Assembly (NCBI GenBank): GCA_964450495.1
Contig: CAYVFU010000010.1
Location: 1-64,000 of the forward strand
Direction of reading: 5' to 3'
DNA: 64,000 bases
Origin: CALFUK01 sp964450495
GTDB taxonomy: Bacteria; Bacteroidota; Bacteroidia; Chitinophagales; Saprospiraceae
How positions within the stretch are numbered: position 1 is the stretch's first letter; each line of letters starts with the position of its first letter. Shown one piece after another: positions 52,577 through 60,440 of the stretch. The position numbers were made by a program, and so were the translations under genes. The notes under the pieces were generated by a model. The model searched no databases. It was not told the origin of the DNA and was given only the letters and a program-made list of their open reading frames with translations.

Positions 52577-53962
52577 ATGAATCATCTAAAATCACTACTC
52601 TTTATTTTTTGCTGTTTTCTAACTGTGTTGATCTCTTGTGGTAAAAATGATCTCATCGATACGCCTATTGTCGAGCAGGAAACAGAAGTAGAACAAATAG
52701 AGATAGACGAAAACGCAAATTACCTAAATGAAAAGTCAGATTACATATTTGATGATGATAAGCTATTGACATTTAATCTAAACTTATCTTCCACCGCATT
52801 ATCAAAAATAGATTCAAATCCTGCGGCAGAGGAATATGTAGAAGGTAGTTTGACCTTCGAAGGAGAGACGGTACAGAAAGTCGGTATTAGATATAAAGGT
52901 TCCATCGGTTCTTTCGTAGGTTGTTTATCAAATAGAGACTGGGCCAATCCCTCTGGATTTAAAACTTGTACGAAGCTTTCCATGAAAATAAAAATGAATT
53001 GGCAAAACAGTGACGATACATTTTTTGGTCTAAAAAAATTACAGTTCCATTCCATGAATAATGACGATTCCCAATTAAGAGAGCGATTAGGGTATAGGTT
53101 GTTTAGAGAAATGGGTGTTCCTGCTCCGAGAAGTGTTCATGCTAGACTGTTCATCAATGGAAAATATGTTGGTTTGTTTGCTTTGACAGAACAAATTGAT
53201 GGCAGATTTACAAAGCAAAATTTTGAAGACGGCAATGGTAATTTATATAAAGAAATATGGCCCCTAAGAGATAATGGTCAGCCTTACCTGTCAGGTGAAT
53301 ACACTGATGCACTCAAAACAAATGAAGATGAAAATCCTTCAGTGGAACAAATGATGAATTTTGCACAGGAATTAGCTGAAGCAGGCGAAGAAGACTTGAA
53401 AAGTGTTGTCGAAAAATGGATGGATATAGAAGAGATAATGTCATACATTGTAGTTGACAGGGCAATCAGAAATGACGATGGTATTTACCATTGGTATTGT
53501 AATGCTAATGAATGTACCAATCATAATTTTTATTGGTATGAAAATCCTATTGATGAAACGATGCACCTTATCCCATGGGATTTGGACAATGCGTTTGAAA
53601 ATATATCATACGATTCTAATCCTGTAACACCCGTTGCAGATGATTGGAATCAAATAAGGAATGAATGTCAACCCTTTGGTTATGGTATTTTTTTGTTCCC
53701 TCAACGATCTGCTTCTTGCGATAAATTAATGAGATCATGGACATTCTTCGAAGATGACTACAATAGAATAGCTTCTGAATTTAAGCAAAGTTATTTTTCA
53801 GAGTCAATCATTAATGGTTGGATTGACAAGTGGTCTGACCAAATTCGAGAAGCGACAAAAGAAGCTAGTGAATTGCACGGAGATGCAATAACAATGCAAC
53901 GATGGGAAAGGTATATAATTACGCTTAAATCTGATATGGACTTTGCTCGTACTAAGTTGTAG
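52577..53962 (+). CDS. CotH-family lipoprotein
   Basis: 461 aa. Lipoprotein signal FIFCCFLTVLISCGKND (Cys near 21). CotH kinase-like core: RYKGSIGSF, GLKKLQFHSMNNDDSQLRERLGYRLFREMGVPAPR, LFINGKYVGLFALTEQIDGRF, NLYKE and the late LIPWDLDNAFE with the conserved Asp residues. CotH in Bacillus is a protein kinase; activity in Bacteroidota homologues is not established. It is independent of the larger CotH/lamin-tail protein at 2907. Confidence 0.87.
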   Translation: MNHLKSLLFIFCCFLTVLISCGKNDLIDTPIVEQETEVEQIEIDENANYLNEKSDYIFDDDKLLTFNLNLSSTALSKIDSNPAAEEYVEGSLTFEGETVQKVGIRYKGSIGSFVGCLSNRDWANPSGFKTCTKLSMKIKMNWQNSDDTFFGLKKLQFHSMNNDDSQLRERLGYRLFREMGVPAPRSVHARLFINGKYVGLFALTEQIDGRFTKQNFEDGNGNLYKEIWPLRDNGQPYLSGEYTDALKTNEDENPSVEQMMNFAQELAEAGEEDLKSVVEKWMDIEEIMSYIVVDRAIRNDDGIYHWYCNANECTNHNFYWYENPIDETMHLIPWDLDNAFENISYDSNPVTPVADDWNQIRNECQPFGYGIFLFPQRSASCDKLMRSWTFFEDDYNRIASEFKQSYFSESIINGWIDKWSDQIREATKEASELHGDAITMQRWERYIITLKSDMDFARTKL

Positions 53963-54090
53963 CTTTTACGGTGATATCAATTCTATTGATTGGGTATTTA
54001 AGTCTCACAACTGTTTTTAAAATTCAGTTAAAATCTCTCACAAAGCAACCATGACAGCTCTTCTACAGTTATAGTACTAAATAGTCGTTT

Positions 54091-54810
54091 ATGAGAATTA
54101 TACTCCTACTTTCACTTGCATTAAGCATAAGCATTTCACCTAGTTATAGTCAATTTGGAAAATTATTAGATAAAGCTAAGTCTGTACTTAATACTGATGA
54201 AGGTGGTTTGGACATTGGTGGTGGTCTCAAAGAGGCGCTTCAAGTTGGAGTTAATGATGCTGTCACTTCTCTTTCTCAAGAAAATGGATATTTGAATAGC
54301 CCATTCAAGGTGTTAATTCCTGAAGATGCACAGAAAGTTGTGTCAACAGTTTCCAAAATTCCGGGGTTTACAAATGTAGAAACTGATCTTATCAATAAAA
54401 TGAATGAGGCAGCTGAATTGGCAGCTAAGAAGGCCGGACCAATATTTCTTGATGCTATAAAACAAATGACAATCAAGGACGCAACAAACATCCTGATGGG
54501 AGAACAAGATGCAGCAACAAAATATCTAGAAGGGACTTCTCGAGAAGCTTTGTATGCAGAGTTTATGCCCGTCATTCAAAACGCTTTGGATGAGGTTGAT
54601 GCACGATCTCTTTGGACAAAAGCAGTATCTGCGTACAACAAGGTTCCATTCCAAAAGAAATTAAATCCAGATTTAGACGATCATGTAAACAGTAAAGCAC
54701 TAGATGGAATGTTCGGCTTAGTAAAAGAAAAAGAAGAAGGCATTAGAAGTGATGTTGGTTTGCGAACAAGTCCTTTATTACAAGAAGTATTCGCCAAGCA
54801 AGATAACTAG
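54091..54810 (+). CDS. DUF4197 exported protein
   Basis: 239 aa. Signal peptide IILLLSLALSISISPSYSQ, then the DUF4197 body: GGLKEALQVGVNDAVTSLSQENGYL, VETDLINKMNEAAELAAKKAGPIFLDAIKQMTI, DATNILMGEQDAATKYLEGTS, and the C-terminal GMFGLVKEKEEGIRSD. Mostly helical periplasmic protein; the family has no assigned function. It precedes a convergent outer-membrane barrel gene. Confidence 0.87.
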   Translation: MRIILLLSLALSISISPSYSQFGKLLDKAKSVLNTDEGGLDIGGGLKEALQVGVNDAVTSLSQENGYLNSPFKVLIPEDAQKVVSTVSKIPGFTNVETDLINKMNEAAELAAKKAGPIFLDAIKQMTIKDATNILMGEQDAATKYLEGTSREALYAEFMPVIQNALDEVDARSLWTKAVSAYNKVPFQKKLNPDLDDHVNSKALDGMFGLVKEKEEGIRSDVGLRTSPLLQEVFAKQDN

Positions 54811-54853
54811 TCAGTAGGTGTATCTCCTCAGAGAAAAACTAAAAAAAAATATT

Positions 54854-56089
54854 TCAGAATCTTGGATTTACCACACTGTTGTTTTGCGTGCCAAACCTGT
54901 AGCTAAATCCTAGGTAGGTATAATAGGTATAATCAGTATCTAATTGTATCGCCTGCAGTAAAATGTCTTCATCACTAAATTCAGTTTTGGCTATATTGAT
55001 TCTATCTTTTACAAAAGCAAAATAACCACCAAAGTTAAGTCTCAATCCTTTAACTAAGTTGAGCTCAATATCAGGGTTCAGTTCAAGACTAAATTGTGAC
55101 AGGTTATGCAAGAATTGTTCTGCTCTTGCAAATATGTTAATGTTTCCCCATTTCTGAGTTTGGTTAAATTCGACATCAATTCCATGACGAATAACTGTTT
55201 CTTTCAATTTTTCATAAATGGTTTGTTCTGTATAGTCAAAGTATTCTGGTCCAACCGAATATAGGATACTAAATCGTCGTGTGCTATTTTCAGAATAAGG
55301 ATAAATATTATACTCAATAGCAGGCTTTAGTTCTAATTCAAAGTCAGTATTTCCAAAAGTCGAAGAACCAGCTTCTACTTCAGCACCTATCGATATGTGA
55401 TCATTTACGCTTTTCACGTAAAGTACACTATTGTTGTTGCGTGTTATTGTGGTACTTACTTTTTCACCGTCACTCAACGTAAAACTAGATCGTTCATAAT
55501 TATGCCATGATCTGATTCTTAGTTTTGTTTGATTAGTTATTTTTGAAGCAGATACAAATCCTGTTACATCTGAAGTTTGAAAACTTGATTCTCCATTTAT
55601 ATAGGCATTACCTCTTATGCTAATAGACCAATTTTTCCATGGATCTTTAGCTACTTCTTGATTGTCTTCTTCCGTGTTACTTGTTTTAACGCTGTAATCA
55701 AGTTGATCAATTAAATCAGTTTGAATGACAAAGGGTAAAATTCCTTTTTTTAAATTTTTTAAAAATTGTTCTCGAGCATCTGAGTCTGAGACATTAGCCT
55801 GTCTATAAAATTGTATCGTGTCAATAGTACCTTCAAATCTATCCTGACCAGTTATAATAAATTGAATTTCTCTTGATCCTCCACTAGCAGATTGATCTGT
55901 GGCTAGGACAAAAACATCTGCTGCCTGTCTGTCTTGAACGTAATTGACAAAAGTCATTTCCTGTTTAATGTATACCATGTCACATCTGGTGTTGCAATCT
56001 ATAAACAAGTTTGGTCTATCTGTAAGGGATTGTGCTATTAGTGGCAGTTGTAGCCATATAGTTAGGAAGAGGAGGCTATAGTATTTCAT
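54854..56089 (-). CDS. Outer-membrane beta-barrel protein with N-terminal periplasmic domain
   Basis: 411 aa. Signal peptide LLFLTIWLQLPLIAQ. Residues about 25-125 form an alpha/beta domain (MTFVNYVQDRQAADVFVLATDQSASGG; REIQFIITGQDRFEGTIDTI). From about 150 alternating amphipathic strands build a barrel ending in LGFSYRFGTQNNSVVNPRF. Similar architectures occur in Bacteroidota proteins without assigned function. No partner gene is apparent. Confidence 0.68.
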   Translation of the reverse strand: MKYYSLLFLTIWLQLPLIAQSLTDRPNLFIDCNTRCDMVYIKQEMTFVNYVQDRQAADVFVLATDQSASGGSREIQFIITGQDRFEGTIDTIQFYRQANVSDSDAREQFLKNLKKGILPFVIQTDLIDQLDYSVKTSNTEEDNQEVAKDPWKNWSISIRGNAYINGESSFQTSDVTGFVSASKITNQTKLRIRSWHNYERSSFTLSDGEKVSTTITRNNNSVLYVKSVNDHISIGAEVEAGSSTFGNTDFELELKPAIEYNIYPYSENSTRRFSILYSVGPEYFDYTEQTIYEKLKETVIRHGIDVEFNQTQKWGNINIFARAEQFLHNLSQFSLELNPDIELNLVKGLRLNFGGYFAFVKDRINIAKTEFSDEDILLQAIQLDTDYTYYTYLGFSYRFGTQNNSVVNPRF

Positions 56090-56188
56090 ACTAACTAATA
56101 AACGATTATTTGAGAATAGGAGTATATTAAAAGTGCATTTATAAGAAATCCAATAATAAATTTTAAAATGAGCGACGACTATGGCTTC

Positions 56189-57733
56189 TCAATCTCCTAT
56201 AGCAGCCATCCGAAAACGTTCTATTGGTGAAGTGTCGTGTTCATCATTCATAATCAATGCGATCTCTTTTACAATTTCTGGATAGTCCGCAGAGACATCG
56301 ATTTTTTCTTGCGGATCATTATCAAGATTATAAAGTGCAATCTCTGTATTTGATTCTTCCAAAATGTTTTTGCGGATGCCTTTCCATTTTCCTTTTCTAA
56401 CGGCTTGTTGGCCTCCGTAAGAAGGAAACTCCCAATACAAATGGTCATGTGACTTCTGTTCTTTGTTTAGAAGAGTTGGCATAAAGCTGATGCCATCTGT
56501 CAATGGGGTGGGTTTGTCAATAAGATCAGCCACTGTTGCGAAGACATCATAAAAACTGGAAATATGGTCAGATTTACTGCCTTCTTTTATATGTCCATGC
56601 CAATGTGCAATCATCGGAACTCTAATGCCACCTTCATTCAATTGCCCTTTAATTTTTTCTCTTACTGTCTCGAATGGCGCGGCACTGTCAAAAAATGGCG
56701 TATCCGCTCCACCTGCATAAGTAGGTCCATTATCACTTGTGAAAATGATTAATGTGTTTTCATATCGGCCGTAATCTTTTAAGGTTTGAATTAATTCACC
56801 GACTTGCTCATCTAGATAAGAGATCATCGCAGCATAGGTGGCACGAGGATATTGATTTGGGAAATAGCTTTTTCCAGTATAGGGTTCTTCTTCACCAAAT
56901 TTTTCGCGGTAGTGCTTTACCCATCGCTTTGGTGCTTGTAAAGGGACATGAGGGATAGGAGTGGCGTAATACAAAAAGAAGGGCTGATTATCTTTTTGCC
57001 GTTTAATAAATGCTAAGGCCTCGTCTTGCATTGCAGTTGGTGCATAATCATTTTGATGATAAGGAGCATAACTATTTGAATCATTGGGATCGAGACCAGC
57101 TGGATATTCTTTATGAGGGATAACCAATTCGTTATCTAAGAAATGACGTTCATGGTTTTTCCAAAGATGGGTTGGGAATAAGGTATGTGCTTGTCGTTGA
57201 CAATTGTACCCATAGAAGAAATCAAAGCCTTGACTGTTTGGAGTCCCTTCAGTGCCCGGTGCACCTAATCCCCATTTTCCAACCAAACCAGTAACGTAAT
57301 TATTTTCTTGTAAAAACTCACCGATAGTATAGAGACTATCAGGTATAGGATACTGTCCTTCCAATGAAGAATCCCGATACATTTCATTAAAATCCCAAAC
57401 ATTTCCTCGAGTTCCCCATTCGTGATTGCCTCGTACAAATGAATGTCCAGCATGCTTACCAGTTAAAAGAATACAACGTGCAGGTGCGCAAACAGGTGCT
57501 CCTGAATAATGATTTGTAAACATCATTCCTCCTTTTGCTAGCACATCAATATGTGGAGTCTCTATTTTTTTTTGACCATAGCATCCGAGTTCTCCATAAC
57601 CAAGGTCATCAGCCAAAATATAGATAATGTTTGGAGCAGATTGATTTGACGTATTGGAAGTTGGAGTGCATTGCCAAAAGGTTAATGCTATAAAGAAGTG
57701 AACGGAGAATATGTACAGCTTTTTTGATTTCAT
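56189..57733 (-). CDS. Arylsulfatase-type lipoprotein (S1 sulfatase)
   Basis: 514 aa. Lipoprotein signal FFIALTFWQCTPTS. The formylglycine motif CAPAR (in SGAPVCAPARCILLTGKHAGHS) with Cys as the modified residue, the N-terminal metal ligands in ILADDLGYGELGCYG and later IIFTSDNGPTYAGG and DGISFMPTLL mark an S1 family alkaline-phosphatase-fold sulfatase. It needs an anaerobic or FGE-type maturase, not seen here. Substrate probably a sulfated glycan (inferred). Divergent from a Gfo/Idh/MocA oxidoreductase, a frequent partner in glycan-degradation loci. Confidence 0.92.
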   Translation of the reverse strand: MKSKKLYIFSVHFFIALTFWQCTPTSNTSNQSAPNIIYILADDLGYGELGCYGQKKIETPHIDVLAKGGMMFTNHYSGAPVCAPARCILLTGKHAGHSFVRGNHEWGTRGNVWDFNEMYRDSSLEGQYPIPDSLYTIGEFLQENNYVTGLVGKWGLGAPGTEGTPNSQGFDFFYGYNCQRQAHTLFPTHLWKNHERHFLDNELVIPHKEYPAGLDPNDSNSYAPYHQNDYAPTAMQDEALAFIKRQKDNQPFFLYYATPIPHVPLQAPKRWVKHYREKFGEEEPYTGKSYFPNQYPRATYAAMISYLDEQVGELIQTLKDYGRYENTLIIFTSDNGPTYAGGADTPFFDSAAPFETVREKIKGQLNEGGIRVPMIAHWHGHIKEGSKSDHISSFYDVFATVADLIDKPTPLTDGISFMPTLLNKEQKSHDHLYWEFPSYGGQQAVRKGKWKGIRKNILEESNTEIALYNLDNDPQEKIDVSADYPEIVKEIALIMNDEHDTSPIERFRMAAIGD

Positions 57734-57845
57734 GTTTAACTAAATTACTTAATCATTCATCAAATATTTAATTTCACTTCATCATTTTCTCATCTATTGG
57801 TATATTAGATAAGGTTTCTATAAACAGATCCATTAAAAAGTATTC

Positions 57846-59309
57846 ATGAAAAAATCTAATAAAAATTCTAGACGAACATTTGTTAAGCAAGGTTCCACAG
57901 CTTTGGCTGGATTTTATATAGTCCCGAGACACGTACTTGGCAGAGGGTTTACACCGCCAAGTGACCAGCTTAATTTGGCTGCTATAGGTGCAGGGGGTAA
58001 AGGAACCTCAGATTTAAGGAATGCCTATAATGGTGGAGAGAATAGGGTCGTTGCCTTGGCGGACCCAGATTCAAAGAATGCTTCTCGTTCTATTCAAGCT
58101 TTTCCAGACGCCAAAGTGTATAAAGATTTCCGCTTTATGCTATCGGAAATGAAGAATGATATAGATGCAGTTACAGTATCTACACCTGATCACTTACATG
58201 GTGTTGCTGCTAAAATGGCGATGGATATGGGCATGCATGTGTATGTTCAAAAGCCACTTACACATAATATATATGAAGCAAGGCAGTTGACATTAGCTGC
58301 TCGGAAGAATAAGGTGGTGACACAAATGGGTAACCAAGGTGCTAGTCATCCAGGCCAAGTGCAAATGATGGAATGGTTTAAATCAGGCATTATTGGAAAT
58401 GTCGATGAGGTACATGTTTGGACGAATAGGCCAGTATGGCCACAAGGTATCCCTGTACCCGAAGCTCAACCGTTACCTGATCATATGACTGAAGCTGATT
58501 GGGATCTTTGGGTGGGCCCCGCAGAATATGTCGATTATCATCCATTATACCACACCTTTAAATGGAGAGGTTGGTGGAATTTCGGAACAGGCGCGTTAGG
58601 AGATATGGGTTGTCACTTGATGGATCCGCCATTTAGAGTCCTAAAGCTTGGTTATCCTACAGAAGTAGAATGTAGTGTTGGTCAAGTCTTCACAAGAGAT
58701 TGGACGCCAGAGCATATCCCAGAAGGTTGCCCTCCAACATCTCAGACACAAATCAAATTTCCAGCATCAGATCATAACCCAACGCCTGTTACCATGACTT
58801 GGTATGATGGAGGTATTCGTCCATTCCATCCTGACTTAATTCCTGCTGATCATTCAATAGGAGAGAATGACAGTTCTAATGGTGTTATCATGATGGGGGA
58901 GAAAGGTATAATGACATGTGCGACTTATGGCATCAATCCAAAAGTCTATTTAAAGAGCGGTGAAATTTTGACCATGCCCGAAGGTTACACAGGCGGTTAT
59001 GAGCATTCAGATAAATCTGATCAAGGACATCAAATCTATTGGACCAATGCTTGCAAAGCTGGATTCGATAGTGATGAACACAAAGCATTGACATCATCGT
59101 TCGATTATGCAGGGCCATTGACAGAAACTGTACTGATGGGGAATCTTGCCATCAGAAGTTATTCGTTGACAAAAAGCGAAACAGGTAGAAGAAATTTCTA
59201 TGGACGTCAACGTCTGATGTGGGATGGCGATAATATGGAAATTACCAATTTTGCTGATGCGAATCAGTTTGTAAGCAGGCCGTATAGGATGGGCTGGAAG
59301 TTGATATGA
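57846..59309 (+). CDS. Gfo/Idh/MocA oxidoreductase with Tat signal
   Basis: 487 aa. Twin-arginine signal SRRTFVKQGSTALAGF at residues about 8-23. Rossmann fold with LNLAAIGAGGKGTSDL and VTVSTPDHLHGVAAKMA, MGMHVYVQKPLTHNIYEARQ (the EKP-like motif is QKP here); C-terminal half is the substrate-binding domain (GALGDMGCHLMDPPFRVLKLG). Periplasmic NAD-dependent sugar oxidoreductase or GH109-like glycosidase are both possible. Divergent from the sulfatase gene. Confidence 0.88.
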   Translation: MKKSNKNSRRTFVKQGSTALAGFYIVPRHVLGRGFTPPSDQLNLAAIGAGGKGTSDLRNAYNGGENRVVALADPDSKNASRSIQAFPDAKVYKDFRFMLSEMKNDIDAVTVSTPDHLHGVAAKMAMDMGMHVYVQKPLTHNIYEARQLTLAARKNKVVTQMGNQGASHPGQVQMMEWFKSGIIGNVDEVHVWTNRPVWPQGIPVPEAQPLPDHMTEADWDLWVGPAEYVDYHPLYHTFKWRGWWNFGTGALGDMGCHLMDPPFRVLKLGYPTEVECSVGQVFTRDWTPEHIPEGCPPTSQTQIKFPASDHNPTPVTMTWYDGGIRPFHPDLIPADHSIGENDSSNGVIMMGEKGIMTCATYGINPKVYLKSGEILTMPEGYTGGYEHSDKSDQGHQIYWTNACKAGFDSDEHKALTSSFDYAGPLTETVLMGNLAIRSYSLTKSETGRRNFYGRQRLMWDGDNMEITNFADANQFVSRPYRMGWKLI

Positions 59310-59371
59310 TATTCAACTCCATTTTTTACCATTGATTTTAAATTTTTTGCAGTCTTTTTCATTTACAAAAA

Positions 59372-59403
59372 TGGGTTTAATGAAACACGTTTCATTAAAC
59401 CCA
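59372..59403. terminator. 15-bp perfect hairpin after the Gfo/Idh/MocA gene
   Basis: TGGGTTTAATGAAAC (59372-59386) is exactly complementary to the following GTTTCATTAAACCCA (59389-59403) across AC, 60 bp past the stop codon. No T-run follows directly, so it is terminator-like but not a classical intrinsic terminator. Confidence 0.6.
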
Positions 59404-59734
59404 CCATAACTATTTGATCTTCTTTACCTTACAAAGGTTTTACCAACCATTTTTGTCTATTATACCTTAAAAATAGGGGAGACCTTCACGTTGTGTGAGA
59501 AGTCATTAAAGCTTGCCAGGTTTCCTGAAAAGTATGCGAGAAGTGAGCTTATATCTTATCTGCTTACTGGAAGGAGAATACTTCAAATCTCTTTCAAAGA
59601 TTGTGTTTCAAACAATGAAAATTATCGTTTTAAGGAAGTGCCCTACTTTTGCCGGAAGGCAAATTCACGACTCAACACTTCCCCCGGCGCTAGCTAGGCA
59701 TTCATAACTTCAGCCAGCAGCTGATTCATAACTA

Positions 59735-59757
59735 TTAAATCGCAAGGCGATTTAATT
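59735..59757 (-). terminator. Hairpin at the 3' end of infC
   Basis: TTAAATCGC and GCGATTTAA are perfect 9-bp complements separated by AAG, lying just beyond the infC stop codon (59761). Likely the end of the infC transcript. Confidence 0.5.
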
Positions 59758-59760
59758 TAA

Positions 59761-60345
59761 TTATTTCTTTTTCTTCTTTTTCGGGGAAATGATAACAATC
59801 ATTCGTCTACCTTCTAATTTTGGCAATTCCTCAGCAGCACCGAAATCTTCTAATTCTTTCAAAAGTCTCAATAGAAGCAATTCACCTCTATCTTTAAAAA
59901 CGATGGTTCGTCCTTTAAAGAAGACGTAGGCTTTTACCTTCGCTCCATCGGTTAAGAACTTTTTTGCGTGCTTAAGCTTGAAATTAAAATCATGTTCATC
60001 GGTATTCGGACCGAACCTGATTTCTTTGATGACTGTTTTAGCTGTCTTATTTTTTATTTGCTTGTCTTTCTTCTTCTTCTCGTAGAGAAACTTTTTGAAG
60101 TCGACAATTTTACAAACAGGTGGATCCGCATTAGGACTTATTTCTACAAGGTCAAGCTCCATGTCTTGAGCCCACTTTAATGCTTGTGATGTAGGGTAAA
60201 TATCAGGTGAAACGGTTCTTCCCGCTATTTCACTTAATTCTGTTAAGTTATCTCCTACCAATCTGATTTGAGATACTCTGATGTCTCTATTTGTGTTGAA
60301 TTTAGGTTCCGGTTTTCGGACAATTTTCTTTCTTCTTTTTGCCAA
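59761..60345 (-). CDS. infC: Translation initiation factor IF-3
   Basis: 194 aa. N-domain with NTNRDIRVSQIRLVGDNLTELSEI, linker, and C-domain with VKEIRFGPNTDEHDFNFKLKHAKKFL (IF-3 signature) ending in a Lys-rich tail KKKKK. The only sensible start giving MAKRRKK is TTG at 60345; two codons upstream an in-frame ATT also exists. IF-3 in Escherichia coli starts at AUU and represses itself by rejecting such codons, so autoregulation is likely. It follows clpC by 95 bp and is not followed by rpmI-rplT. Confidence 0.95.
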   Translation of the reverse strand: MAKRRKKIVRKPEPKFNTNRDIRVSQIRLVGDNLTELSEIAGRTVSPDIYPTSQALKWAQDMELDLVEISPNADPPVCKIVDFKKFLYEKKKKDKQIKNKTAKTVIKEIRFGPNTDEHDFNFKLKHAKKFLTDGAKVKAYVFFKGRTIVFKDRGELLLLRLLKELEDFGAAEELPKLEGRRMIVIISPKKKKKK

Positions 60346-60370
60346 ATGAATTTGTTTAGTTAGTAAATAG

Positions 60371-60396
60371 GTAGGTCCACAAATTGCCGAACCTAC
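60371..60396. other. Short inverted repeat in the infC leader
   Basis: GTAGGT (60371-60376) and ACCTAC (60391-60396) are complementary across a 14-nt loop in the 95-bp spacer between clpC and infC. It might be an attenuator or part of the infC leader; the stem is short, so confidence is low. Confidence 0.25.
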
Positions 60397-60440
60397 TTTT
60401 CGTTATGTTATTTAATATAAACTTAGTGTAAATCTCTGAC

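Larger units (their letters stand above)
59310..59760. other. 451-bp intergenic region with inverted and direct repeats
   Basis: Contains a long perfect hairpin (59372-59403), TTTGCC/GGCAAA (near 59649-59664), two copies of ATTCATAACT at 59700-59709 and 59724-59733, and TTAAATCGC/GCGATTTAA near 59735-59757. Two overlapping plus-strand frames (59491-59707) lack motifs and are not called. The rpmI and rplT genes that usually follow infC are absent. Confidence 0.55.

Noticed and set aside
59491..59707. Two overlapping plus-strand frames of 64-68 codons
   Set aside because: They overlap each other in different frames and cover hairpins and repeats; no recognised motif.
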